Positions 40,429-54,400 of a stretch of DNA of 64,000 bases are shown here, one piece after another. The first letter of the stretch is position 1, and each line of letters opens with the position of its first letter. The DNA lies in assembly GCF_021730395.1 (NCBI RefSeq), contig NC_069367.1, positions 6,012,501 to 6,076,500 on the forward strand, written 5' to 3'. A model generated the notes under the pieces. That model was not told the origin of the DNA and ran no database searches. It was given only the letters and a program-made list of their open reading frames with translations. The DNA comes from Mercenaria mercenaria. Taxonomy: Eukaryota > Mollusca > Bivalvia > Venerida > Veneridae. The position numbers and the translations under genes are program-made.

Positions 40429-41720
40429 ATTTAAAATATTGTTCAATCCAGTCGTGTTGATTCATTTCTGATCTTTAACATCAGAAAAGCTGTAATTAAA
40501 TGTTCTTTTTGAAATTTTAGAGACTAACATTGAAAGGATTTTTCAAATGGCCCTGTTTTGTTTATGATTTTAGTGTATGACGTCAGAGTGCACACGCAAT
40601 CTCATGGAAAGGGTTGTCCTTGATATTATTATGCTGTAATGTTGTTAATATGAAAATAAAGGCTTTTTTATTTCCATACAAAATGTATAGTGCATGTAAA
40701 TATTCCGTATTGGACAACTCAACAACTTTGGTTTGAATCTCCATGTTATTTAAATGATAAATTTAAAGCTGTTTACCAATAAATTTGTCTGCATGAAATT
40801 CTACATCAGTTAATGCTTGACATGATATTTCTGTACACATTTTTTGTAGATGAATTTTTGTCTGTCAGTATTATATTTGCTGTATTTTTTTACTGCCAGA
40901 GAATTAAGCATAGAATAAAAAGATTATTTTTCTTTGTCCTGTACAATATGGGATATATTTGGACTCCTACAAATCTGAAAAGAAATTGAAAAAAAAAAAA
41001 AATTTTTACAGTTAATACTCATCCAGGTATATCACTGTATTATATAGGTTAAGGTTATATTACCTATTATTATTTAAGCAAATTCAACTTTTAACCCTTA
41101 GCTGTGCCTTTTGATCAGATACAATACCAGTTTATTACTTGTAAATTTTTTTTGCTGGGAAACTGCAATTTTGATTGATATTTTGTTGTTGATTTAGATC
41201 TTTACATGTACAAGTAACCATGTTTGTTGTTTTTTTTATTTTAGTCCAAGTCACAATCTCAAGTTAGACTACATAAGGCTGTTTTAGGCTCGTCTTGTTT
41301 TACCTTCTTTTAAGATTTACACTAAAAAGTTTGTTTTGTTTTATAGTTTAATTTATTATTTTTGCAAACCGTATACAGTTTACTGTTTATTTTACTGTTT
41401 TAAACTGTTGGTGATCACCATGTTGTTTGTCTGCCTGTCTTTCTTTCTGTCTGCCTGCCCATCAGTTAACATCTTGGATATCTTAAAACTTCATTTCAGA
41501 TATTATCAGAAAGCAACGTAGTTGAACAATATTTAGGAAACTCTTGCCATGTGGCCTAGATGGCTGAAGCCTGGATGTATTCCACTGCTCAGCTAGAGCA
41601 TGTATCAGACCAGAATCTATTTCAACACTAAAAAGTATTTATCCTACCCATATACTAAGGCATGTTTCTTGTCTGGATCCGTAACACCATCAGATTACTG
41701 TAGGGTATGTCTAAGGCCAG
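40429..41720. other. No gene recognised
   Basis: AT-rich intergenic or untranslated sequence with several T- and A-runs. No domain or repeat end was seen. Confidence 0.5.
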
Positions 41721-42640
41721 GATCTATTCTACCATCATATTAGGTCATTTTTCAGGCTTCGATCTATTCAGACACTTAACTAGTGCATTTTTCAGGCCTG
41801 GTTCTATTCATTGTACTAGGTCACTTTTCAAGCCTAGATCTATTCATTGTACTAGGTCATTTTTCAGGCTTCGATCTATTCAAACACTTAACCAGTGCGT
41901 TTTTCAGGCCTGGTTCTATTCATTGTACTAGGTCACTTTTCAAGCCTAGATCTATTCATTGTACTAGGTCATTTTTCAGGCTTCGATCTATTCAAACACT
42001 TAACCAGTGCATTTTTCAGGCCTGGTTCTATTCATTGTACTAGGTCACTTTTCAAGCCTAGATCTATTCATTGTACTAGGTCATTTTTCAGGCCTGGATC
42101 TGTTCAAACACTTAACCAGGGCATTTTTCAGGCCTGGTTCTATTCATTGTACTAGGTCATTTTTCAGGCCTGGATCTATTCATTGACAAACACTTAACCA
42201 GGGCATTTTTCAGGCCTTGATCTATTCATCATACTAGGGCATTTTTCAGGCCTGGATCTATTTAGACACTTAGCCTGGGCATTTTTCAGGCCTGGATCTA
42301 TTCATTGTTCTAAGTCATTTTTCAGGCCTGGATCTATTCAAACACTTAACCAGGGCATTTTTCAGGCCTGGATCTATTCATTGTACTAAGTCATTTTTCA
42401 GGCCTGGATCTATTCAAACACTTAACCAGGGCATTTTTCAGGCCTGGATCTATTCATTGTACTAGGTCATTTTTCAGGCCTGGATCTATTCAGACATCAT
42501 ACTAAGGCCTGTTTCAGGCCTGGATCTATTCAGACACCATAGTGATACTAGGACATTTTTCTGGCCTGAATCTGTTCCACCAGCATACTAGGTCATGTTT
42601 CAGGCCTGGATCTGTTCTTCCACCATACTAGGGCAAGATT
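41700..42640 (+). repeat. Tandem array of TTTTTCAGGCCTGG units
   Basis: Roughly two dozen short units of the type 'CATTTTTCAGGCCTGGATC' plus 'TATTCATTGTACTAGGT' or 'AAACACTTAACCAGGG'. They are organised into a 112-bp higher-order unit at the 5' end. The three overlapping ORFs of 74-86 codons across it simply mirror the period. Each unit contains a 3'-splice-site-like TTTTTCAGG. Confidence 0.9.
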
Positions 42641-43175
42641 CATAATGGATCAGGTGATAAATCGTTGTATTGATTGAATGAATATCTTAAAATTTAGACC
42701 AGATTTTGTTGTTGCATGACCAGGTGCCAAAGAAAATTCTTTACTGCCATTATTTCATGATGAATGTGTTAGGAAAAATGTTTAGCATTTGAATGTACAT
42801 GTGTATATGGCAAAAGGGTCTTTTATTTTAAAGATGTTGTAAATTTAAACTGTATATTAAATGTTGTAAGACAAGTTTACAGTAAGTGGACATCTGCCTT
42901 GTATTTTTATTTTTTTTTATCTTTTTAAAGTTTCTATTTTGAATACAGTTTTACTAATAAATACTTCTGCCAAAACTCGTTAGTTTTTTTTTTTTTTTGG
43001 AAACATGCAAAAATACTGTCTCTTGATATTATTTGGAACATAGTACATTCATTACTGCTGTTAAAAGGCCAAATTTAAATTGTGCATTTTTTTGTAGACA
43101 TAATAGTTTACTGAACCAGAGGGCCGTGATAGCTCTAGTTCACTGACCTGGGAGTAATTTTGATAGCTTGCTTGA

Positions 43176-43388
43176 ACCGTTTTGGAGTGGTGGTCTAGTG
43201 GATAAGGGGCGGATAATGTGTCGGCCTCTCAATCAAGGGGTCGTTGGTTGGAGCCACACTGGGATAATGACAGTGATTTCTCATATGACACCAGTACTGG
43301 TTTTTCCAGGAGCGGACTCCACAGTGGTTCCAATAACCTTGAAGCTTCAGTCACAATGGAGCTATAATAACGAATTTTGTTGAAGGTA
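43176..43388 (+). repeat. tRNA-derived SINE-like repeat
   Basis: Head with A-box-like GTGGTCTAGTGGATAAGG and a B-box-like GTTGGTTGGAGCCACAC. The body contains GACACCAGTACTGG and GGAGCGGACTCCACAGTGG. The tRNA fold is not intact. Confidence 0.5.
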
Positions 43389-44578
43389 GGGTCATGCAAA
43401 GGTCATGCAAAACCAGGTCATAAGAGCGACACACCTCGATAGGGTTAACAATTGTGTCAAATCATTTTCAAATCCCCCTACGAATGTTGAAGTTACAGCC
43501 TACACAAGAAGGGATGGACAATGCGATTTTAATATGCCCACCTTTGGGGGTGTAAAAAATATGGCCTCTATGGTGTTGACAATATCTTGACTAGTTTTGA
43601 AGTTATCTTCGAAAAACATTTTTGACTTGCACGTTCAATCTTAGTACCTGTTCCCCTGTCAGCACCCACATCACACAGCCAAAATGTCTATATTATTACA
43701 GGTGCACTCTCTCAAGCGGTGTCAACAGATAAATGAATAAAGTTTTACATAAAACAATTTTATTTTGTAAGTATAAATTATCTGTTAACATCTACATCTA
43801 CCTTCAAGGGAAGGTTTGTGGTATTGTACACAAATTTTCTCAAAGCAGCTGTAAATTATTATGCATGTTAATGCAAAGCACTTTTTAAAGTTGTTCTGTC
43901 AAGAAATTACAAGGTCATTTATCATTAATAAAAGAAACCTGTGATTTTGTGCTTTCAGAATGCCTTGACAAGAAACACTCGGTATTAAATTATGTTTAAA
44001 GTTGCACCAATGTGGATTAACTTGAAAGATCTACGTATGTGCACTTATTAGTATAAGCGTACCTTTATATGCTGTAATACACATTTCAATGTTACTGCGA
44101 TCATTCTAAACAACTATTCACATCTATCTGTATTTATACCACATGTATTCCAAATATCAGATACTTGTAAAGTAAATATGCCTTTAAACAGACACATAAA
44201 CCTCTTGAAGTCTTTTCTACTTAGGCACAAGTGCAAATACCGAAAACTTAAATAAATTGTACAAAATTTCCCAACACACATTTCCAAAAGCCTGTTTGAA
44301 GCTTGTTTTCTAATTTTCCAGCCGTATACAGCAATCTAACATGTACGTACTCTCATAAAAACTTAACAAACATAACAAACATCATTCATTCAGCAAACCT
44401 AATCATCATCCAATCAAACTTATTCTAACAATTCCACTTCAAAATATTTGATAAAAGTTCTGTATAAATTATCGTCCCAGTATTGTATAAATGTACTAAA
44501 TGTTAAAGTAGCCTCAAATCACTCATTATAAGATGTAAACTTCACATGGCACTTTATTCTTCACATATTGTATTCATA
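43389..44578. other. No gene recognised
   Basis: AT-rich sequence between the SINE-like repeat and a palindromic element. It may include 3' untranslated sequence of SUCLA2, but no polyadenylation site can be assigned with confidence. Confidence 0.45.
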
Positions 44579-44785
44579 TGAGCCGTGCCATGAGAAAACC
44601 AACATAGTGGGTATACGACCAGCATCCGCGCAGTCTGGTCAGGCTCCATGCTGTTCGCTTTTAAAGCCTATTGGAATTGGAGAAACTGTTAGTGAACAGC
44701 ATGGATCCTGACCAGACTGCGCAGGCTGGTCTGGATCCATGCTGGTCGCATACCCACTATGTTGGTTTTCCCATGGCATGGCTCA
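44579..44785. repeat. Palindromic element, copy 3 (shortened)
   Basis: TGAGCCGTGCCATGAG mirrors CATGGCATGGCTCA. Shorter than the other copies because parts of the CATGGATCCAGACC and GCGCGGATGCGC segments are missing. Lies 3' of the SUCLA2 stop codon. Confidence 0.85.
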
Positions 44786-45436
44786 TATTGTTTATTATCA
44801 TCAGACTTACTACAGTAGGTGTTAAGATATGCTGGAATTGAACCACAGGGGAATAAGCCTGAATTCTTTAATGTCCAGCATATTAACGATAAACTGTGGT
44901 AAATCTGACGATAAACCACTAGAAAGCCTTGTTTATTATCATTCTGACATGCTCATTAAAATATGATAGAAATGAAGTAGATATCATAACTGACTAATCA
45001 TATAATTTCACCGGTCAGTGCATCAACAGTTACAGAACAGACAATGTTCAATCATGTTCTTTTAGAAATTAAGCCATGTTATAAGCTTAAAAACAAGTTT
45101 ATCTCTAAAGAAATTAACAATAAAGAAAACTGAGTATTATAAACTTACTGAAAACTGTATGAGAAAATAATATAGTACCCGTTTTTTGCCTTAAAATGAG
45201 ATAGTCTCCCCTTTTACGTGCTTGTTCCAGTGCATAACACTGATTAATACATTCGTGTTTTATAATGGAGAGCATGAAACTACGTTTTGCCAGTTGTTAG
45301 GTTTTAATATATCCAGATCAAATTTGAAAACAAAACATTACACAGAAACTTTTGGCAATACTGACTGCCAACAAAAATGAATGCCGTAACAGATAGTACA
45401 TTTAAACTACTAAAGGGTTAAAAAGATCTTTAATCA

Positions 45437-48400
45437 CTAAATAGGAAGTTCAAAGGTCACTCCAACTGACGCCTCTTTTGCTAAGGTCACAATGCCAGCT
45501 AATTTTACAGCCTGGAAAATAGAAAGAGAAACACTTTGTTTATATTCAATAAATTTTTCAATGGCACAGATTAATTGTGCATCTGAAATTTGAAAACAAA
45601 ATCTTTAATTACTGAAAAATACTGTTTCTTTCATACCTCTGGTTCTTAATATTTTCAGAAATGTTTTTTATCACAAAGCCTTCATGATGATGCTAAACAT
45701 AGATCCCATTTGGTATAGACTGACTTTTTGTTCAAACTATATTACACCTTCAGATAAGCAGAAGTGAAGCCTGATGAACTAGCTCCAAGCATGAATCAGA
45801 TGAATAATAGAAGAGCAGTATGAAGTTTAGACATGGAAAATGTATGGGAAATGGATCTCCCAGAGAGTTCACTTTAATGACATCTATAGTTCTGATATTT
45901 TACTACAACATGAACTAAGTTTCGTGAATCCTACAAAGAATTTTTCTGCATTCTTACATGTCTATAACTTCAAAATAAATTTTGTTAAAGTCATTCTGTA
46001 GGACGCCATTTTACCAAGAATTTAAAGACCCGATCCCAGTAAAAGTTCCACTGATTTACACTGGTTAATCATATGGCGAGTAACAATTTCCACATAGACA
46101 CAATTTACCAAGCCAGCCTGCTTACCTCAATAGGGAGAAAGCACATCTGTGAGGTCAAGAGTTTTATCCCCGATCCCTAGAGTATGTTCTCCATTAACAG
46201 TAAGACATTTTCTCTGACACCAAAGTTATCTCTCCTCCATATTAATGCGTGCCAATAAAACTTACCATTTTAGCTGCTTGATCAAGGTCGTCTGAAGCAA
46301 ACATTCGAAGTGGACTGGCTGCCAATATGGCCTTAGCATCTTCTACCCGTGTACCTGAAGTAATACAAAGTATCTTAGCCCTTACCCTGTTAAATTTCTA
46401 TAATGAACTTGTCCATCTTTCAATCTGTTAAAAGGGGTGCTTACCAAAAAGAAACCAACTATATGGCAAACAGTGCAGACCATAATCAGACTGCCCGGAT
46501 GAGCATGCTGATCTTGGTTTGCAACGTTCGCAAAGGCAGAATTGCATGCCGCCACCAGGCTACGGGTTAAAAGGCTCACAATACTATAGCTCAATATGTG
46601 CTTCACAAATAAGACATTCGAAGGAAGATAAAACAAGAGTTGTTCGGACAGCAATGCTCATTTGTTCAACAGTCTTGTTAACTGAATGAATATAAAACTT
46701 GAAAAAGGGGCACAACTTGGTAAAAAATACCAAACAGAGTTATCAAACATATACAATGAATGTCTGCTCATCACAGTAGACAAGTGTATAAATTGCAATT
46801 TATTCCAATCAGAGAGAACTGAAATACCAGCTTACATACAAACAAAACCTTTACCAAAAATTTCCAAGTTGAAAAGGGGCATAATTGTGTACAAAAGCAA
46901 AATAAGTTATGGAGCCAGTGCAATGTATGTGAGTTAATCAAGGTATATAAATGTATGAAGTTTCCATCAATTCCCACGTCTAACTCCAAGATAAGACTTT
47001 ACTTTTTTAAATTTATTACATAGGTTTTTATATATATGTATACATTTAAGACAGGCATTCAAATTTGGAGCAAAAGTTTCTTTTAGATATGTTACTTTCT
47101 AAAGAAAATGCATGTGCAAAGAACTGATTTTTCTATCACACTTCTCTGAATTCCATTTTTATCAACTGTTCCAGTATCTTAATATACTTCTGAACTCAGA
47201 CTGGACTACTTCAAAGAGTTTTTTTTTTTTTTGGTTGGGTTTAACGTCGCACCGACACATTTTAGGTCATATGGCGACTTTCCAGCTTTGATGGTGGAGG
47301 AAGACCCCAGGTGCCCCTCCATGCATTATTTCATCACGAGCGGGCACATGGGTAGAACCACCGACCTTCCGTAAGCCAGCTGGATGGCTTCCTCACATGA
47401 AAAATTCAACGCCCCGAGTGAGGCTCGAACCCACATCGATGAGGGGCAAGTGATTTGAAGTCAGCGACCTTAACCACTCGGCCATGGAGGCCCCTTCCAA
47501 GAGAACTGGCATTACCTTGTAATCGTACCACAATTGGTATTTTAAGATCTAACGTTTCCCCAGCCTGTACAATGCCTTGTGCTATCACATCACACCTCAT
47601 GATTCCACCAAATATGTTCACAAGAATAGAGTTTACCTGCAACATACAAAACAATGTAGTTATTTATCTGATTCATCAAGCACTTATACCAGCCTAATAA
47701 TGCATGCATTACTGTAAAAACATATTTTTGCTGGGTCAAAATTTCGCAAATTTGAAATATTAGTATGTTCTTAAGGTTTTATATTTGTAAAACTGTAAAA
47801 ATGGTTTCCTACTTTAAGTTTGATTATACTAAAGAAATGAAATGGTGAATATTTATAAAAGGATCATTTTTTTCGCATAATGTAAGGCATCGCGAATAAA
47901 GCAAAACTTAAACCCTCACGAAAATTTCTGCTTTTACAGTACTACAGTTGACTAAAGATATCGATACATTTTTTTGATAATAACACACACATTCTTCTTT
48001 TCAAATTTCTTTTTTTTTTTGTTAACCAAATATGGGTACAATCAGCTAAAATATAAATTTTCAACTGATACTTAGCAGCCTGGGTTGATAGTGTACTACC
48101 AGCATTTCCAGCTAAGAACCACTTGCATTTGTTGATCTCTATTCATGTGATACTTTCTTTGTATCTAAAAATTTATGTTGTTTTGCCTTTGCCGTTTCAA
48201 CTGATTAAATAACAAAGAAAAGTTTGCCAATGACACAATTTTAATTTGTGTATAGACCTAACCATTAACAAAAACAGTAAAGAATACACTGCTTGTCAAA
48301 CTTACATTAGGGTCCGATGTGATAAGTCTAAATGCCTCTGTGACCTGTTTAGAAGTTGCTCCACCACCAACATCTAAAAAGTTAGCTGGCTGTCCACCAT

Positions 48401-51400
48401 GCAGTTTGATAATGTCCATAGTTGCCATAGCTAAACCTGCACCATTCACTGCAAGATACATGAATATGCAAACCATTAGTACCAACTTATACACATATAT
48501 TAAAACACAAGCATTTCTTAGTTAGAGTCAAGACACCACAATTATAATCTTCACCACAGCATACATGTATTCCAGCAATTGGCCACAAAGGAATTTAAAC
48601 AATGAAGTTGGCTAACTCAGCAGGGCGTCCGCTGGGATTTTAAAAGTTGGAGCCACAAGTTTAGCCACTTTCAAAATTTTGGAGCCACTTTGAGCCACTT
48701 TGGAGCCAATCCATTTTTTGAAGCCGTGGTCTGTTTTGTATGCTTAAAGATGGGATAAATATATATAAAATAAACAACATAACACTTGTCACACTTACTA
48801 TCTATTTAATGTCATATATTTTATGTTTTATATTTCTTATAATAATAACAAAATATAGCAATTTTAAGTATATATATCAAGTAAGCATTTATTCACAAAA
48901 CAATCTCATATCCATCATATCTCAAGGATATCTAATGTCTATATATGTCCATATACACTTATGCCAGGATCCTCCTGGACTTGACGGACTTCCACTTGGA
49001 AAATGCTGCCCCAAAATCAAACTTCTCGACAGGGGGACCATGGATAGAAATCCGCATCAAGTTGTCCAAAGTGGACATTGCCAAAGAGTTTCTTAGGCAA
49101 GTCTTGATGAGATTTTGCCTACTGAACCCCTGCTCGCACTCTGCAGTGGAGACAGGAGCCACAAGTAACCTCCCAGCTGCTTCAGCTGCAGCTGGATACA
49201 CATCCTGGTGCTTTAGAGCAAGATTGGCTAAGTCTTTGGTATTTTTGACTGATAGATTGCCTTGGTCAACCATGGCATGGCTAAACTGCAGAAAATTGGA
49301 CAAATTGTCCTTACTACCTTCCACCCCAACTGTGGCAAGGTATTGAATGACCGTATCCTTGTCAGTGCTTTTTTCAGCCAAACTGACAGAGGGATTGAAC
49401 ATATTACTGAGCGCAGTCAAGACAGCACTGTCCTCATTATCAGAAAAACGATTGTTCAAACTTCTGACCATACCCGTGACAATTCGTGACAAAATTGTCA
49501 CAGGCCTTGACTGCCTCAGTCCTAAATGTTTGTCACTGTCCCTGATAGTGTGACCTCCATACTCAAAAGTGACCAAACCTGATGGTTCATCAGGGACCTG
49601 ACGGAGAAACTCAGAGATGTGTTCACCATTCACCTGAGACCCTAACTCATTGACACGGTTAATGGTAGACTTGATTAAGGGAGTGACCTCTGTAAAATCT
49701 AAATCCTGCTTCTGGTACATCTTTGACAGAGAGCAGAGGGGCTTAAGGACATCAGCAAGGAAGTGGACAACATACAAGAACTTGTAGCATGTGATGGACT
49801 TGTGCATGGACAAAGCTGCTGCATATATTAAAGGACGTACTGCGCAAACACTGTATCGACACATGCTGATTACGGTCCGATTACAAAGTGGCAGCTGGAT
49901 GTTTTACATGTTTATTTGATGATCAGAGGAGGAGAACAACAATATCCTGCTTGACAGTGTCCTGTATAGTGAGCTCAGACCGAATTTTATACTTTTTCTC
50001 CATTTTTACCGGACAGTTCTTTTTTTTTGTCATTTTTTAAATCGGTCAGAAACATGAAAAATCTGTCCAAAATAGACACCGGCAAATTTCCCGAAGCCTT
50101 GTATTCCACACTACTTAATAGTTAATACTGAGTCTCAAGCAAACAATACTAGTATTTACTGGTCATAAAATCGGGGCATTTTCCCCTACAAAATTGCACA
50201 ATGGTAAAAGGAAAGCATGCTTTTCACAAAACTCTGAAATTAAAATCCCTGAACAGCTATATTGCTTTTTAGGTTTTTGCTATGATACAATAGTTTTGCT
50301 AACTTGTAAACTTTATATGGCTATTTAGGTAGGTCGACAACAGATGCAAACTTGTAAACTTCATATGGCTATTTAGGCAGGTAAACAACATATGCAAACT
50401 TGTAAACTTCATATGGCTATATAGGTAGGTAAACAACATATGCAAACTTGTAAACTTTATATGGCTATTTAGGCAGGTAAACAACATATGCAAACTTGTA
50501 AACTTCATATGGCTATTTAGGTAGGTAAACAACATATGCAAACTTGTAAACTTCATATGGCTATTTAGGTAGGTCAACAACATATGCAAACTTGTAAACT
50601 TTTTATAGCTATTTAGGTAGGTCAACAACATATGCAAACTTGTAAACTTTTTATAGCTATTTAGGTAGGTCAACAACATATGCAAACTTGTAAACTTTTT
50701 ATAGCTATTTAGGTAGGTCAACAACATATGCAAACTTGTAAACTTTTTATAGCTATTTAGGTAGGTCAACAACATATGCAAACTTGTAAACTTTTTATAG
50801 CTATTTAGGTAGGTCAACAACATATGCAAACTTGTAAACTTTTTATAGCTATTTAGGTAGGTCAACAACATATGCAAACTTGTAAACTTTTTATAGCTAT
50901 TTAGGTAGGTCAACAACATATGCAAACTTGTAAACTTTTTATAGCTATTTAGGTAGGTCAACAACATATGCAAACTTGTAAACTTTTTATAGCTATTTAG
51001 GTAGGTCAACAACATATGCAAACTTGTAAACTTTTTATAGCTATTTAGGTAGGTAAACAACATATGCAAACTTGTAAACTTTTTATGGCTATTTAGGTAG
51101 GTAAACAACATATGCAAACTTGTAAACTTTTTATAGCTATTTAGGTAGGTAAACAACATATGCAAACTTGTAAACTTTTTATAGCTATTTAGGTAGGTAA
51201 ACAACATATGCAAACTTGTAAACTTTTTATAGCTATTTAGGTAGGTAAACAACATATGCAAACTTGTAAACTTTTTATAGCTATTTAGGTAGGTAAACAA
51301 CATATGCAAACTTGTAAACTTTTTATAGCTATTTAGGTAGGTCAACAACATATGCAAACTTGTAAATTTTATATGGCTATTTAGGTAGGTAAACAACATA

Positions 51401-54400
51401 TGCAAACTTGTAAACTTTTTATAGCTATTTAGGTAGGTCAACAACATATGCAAACTTGTAAACTTTATATGGCTATTTAGGTAGGTCAGCAACATAAGCA
51501 AACTTGTAAACTTTATATGACTATTTAGGTAGGTCAGCAACATAAGCAAACTTGTAAACTTTATATGGCTATTTAGGTAGGTAAACAACATTTACTATTG
51601 AACGAATTATCAAATGCCATCCCAAATTTCCATTTTTTTTTTCTCAATTAAGAAAATTTACGGATATATTTTCCAAATTCAGCCAGCACTGGTTGCAATC
51701 CCCTAATGATGAAAAATAATGCTTGCAATCTAGGTAAAATATCACATTTACTATCTAAAAGCAAAACACACCCTACAGATTACCAAAGTACACCACATTT
51801 CCATCAAAATAGTTTATTTCTACATTTTCATCAAGCAAACTTACTGAGTCGAGACTGAAACAGTTTATTACCACGCTTTCACCAAGCATATTACTAAGGC
51901 ACACGACCCTGCTGTCCAAACAATACAGTTTACATTTTGTATTACCACAATTTCAGCAAGAAAACTTACCAAGGCACCCGATACTTCCATCCAGACCAAT
52001 GTAGTTTAGATCTGATTTGGCCGCACTCTGTTCTCTAGAATCTTCTTGAGTCCAATCACGTAATTGGTAAATTTCTTGCTGTCTATATGCAGCATTGTCA
52101 TCAAAGTTCAATTTACAATCCATGCAATACACTGAAAGTACATTTAGAAGAAGGGGAAAGTTTGTTATTCAACAGATTTCTTCAAGCTTTAGCTAAATAA
52201 AGTTTTGCATATATTCTTTTAAGGTAGCAGACCTGTACTGCAGGCAGTTTCCTTACGATTACGTATTTTTGTATATTTTGGCATCATTTGGCCACAACAG
52301 CATACTTTAGTTTTTTTTATAATAACCAAACAGTGCCGAAATCAGATATAAAAATATTTAATCGAATGGAAATTACTGATTTTCATTAAGGGGCAAACAC
52401 CTCAATGTAATAAAAACTAAATGAGAATAGTATATCTCTCTAAAGGTTTTCAGTAACAGTACTGATGTAATTGTCAGTTTTTTCTCCTATTGGATTCTTC
52501 CTTGTAGAAAGAAATCAAGCAAGAGAAGTATCAGGCTAGTTAATTTTTCACACCTTGATATAGTGGACGCAACTTGACCCCAATGGTTGACCTTTGTATT
52601 ATAATACATAATGAGGCACAACCTATTATTGAAAAGGAGTGTACGTAAAAACACGAGTTGCATGAGAAAAAAGGAAATATAAATTTTGTAGATATAAATT
52701 AGTGTAATGTAGTTTTTACTGATCAGATTTATGTATATACACTTTGATACTGCACTGTATACAAACTAATTCAATATAAGTATACACGGCTACCCTAAGC
52801 ACCCTTGATTTCTATAATGAAATAATCGATATGAATAATCAGTCTAAGGTCAACCATCACAGTCAAGTTGCGACTACTATATAACTAAGTTGTTTTCCCT
52901 AAGTTACAGGAACATTTCAATAGTTAAGGGATCACGTAAGCTTTTGTTTTTTTTAAATTTGTAATTTCACAACGGATTTATTTATTTATTTATTTTACGG
53001 TGCACCAACACAGTATAGGTTATATGGTGCCAAACAGGACTACAAATTTTGGTTTCACAATGGAAAATGAATTGCCTGTACATATAAATGTGCTCTTAGG
53101 ATGTTCATAGAGTTCTCGTGTGAGCCCACATCTAATTGCACATTTTCTCCACAAAATTTTGGCAAAAAAAGTGCTTTTTTCTGATTGATGAAAACATTAT
53201 TTTCACCTTAAAAGTCATAAAGTGTCTCCTTTATACTGAGTGGCAATTAGTTGGGTTTTTTCTGTCTAGATATAATATAGGAGACACAGAGTATCAGAGA
53301 CATCATAATATTAAATGGGCCACGCTATGAGAAAACCAACATAGTACCTTTGCGACCAGCATGGTTACAGACCAGCCTGCTCATCTGCGCAGTCTGGTCA
53401 GGATCCATGCTGTTCGCTTTCAAAGCCTATTGCAATTAGAGAAACCGTTAACGAACAGCATGGATCCTGACCAGACTGCGCGGATGCACCTGTGCATCCC
53501 CAAAGTCTGGTCAGGATCCAGGCTGGTCACAAAGGCACTATGTTGGTTTTCTTATGGTGTGGCTCAAATTCATTATAGTAAACCATTTTCAATTGTTATT
53601 AGGAAGTTACCTTTTACACGGATTAAGACAGGAAAACTTTCCAGTTTAATTTTCTAGTTTTAAGTAGTATACTGCAAATAATTAAAAAGTTTAATTAGCA
53701 GGGTTCGAATATAAGCTCGCCTACTTGCATAATGCGAGTACATTTTGGAAAATGTAAGTAACTTTTGCGAAAACTCGTAAAGTTTTGCGAGTGTAAAATA
53801 TCAAGTAGAAACAATGATTTTAATTTCTTTAACTTTCTAATTTAGTACAAATTTCATCACCGTTTAGTCAAAATGCTGTAATTTTATATATTTACAAAAG
53901 CAGATAAAAAAATGTACATTAATTTCAAATTCTGAGGACAATCATTTCTCACCATTGCCATTGCTGTCCTCTGCCATGGGGTTGATCTCCAACATTGTAG
54001 CATCGTACTTCAAAAACACATTGTTATACAGGTTCAAAAACGTATCAGCTGCCTAACCATAAGAAAAACACAGAAAAATCAAATCATTTGTTTACTAAAC
54101 ATATCAAAAAGTTAGGGAAGAATAAAAGTACTTGCAACAGCATGAAAATTTCTACATTTCAAGAGAATTTCTGCATTTTGAGAATTTGTTTAACCTAGCG
54201 TATGGACAAAAATATTTCCTACTGCTCTTGAGAGAGACATGAAACAGCACTGCTTTTCTGCATATTGTCATGAAATGAAAGTTTTCTACAACTAACTCTA
54301 TCATACTCAGAAGCTGTCAAAATTGTAAAGTTTACAAGGAAATAATTCTTTGTTATTTCATATGTTTATCTTCTTCAAATTGTACTTAAATGGAATGAAA

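Noticed and set aside
41707-42155. Three overlapping 74-86-codon ORFs as a repeat protein
   Set aside because: They follow the 112-bp period of a non-coding tandem array.
50299-51591. 430-codon minus-strand ORF as a repeat protein gene
   Set aside because: It is wholly made of a 48-bp satellite whose period keeps the frame open; no start context, splice sites or flanking coding sequence.
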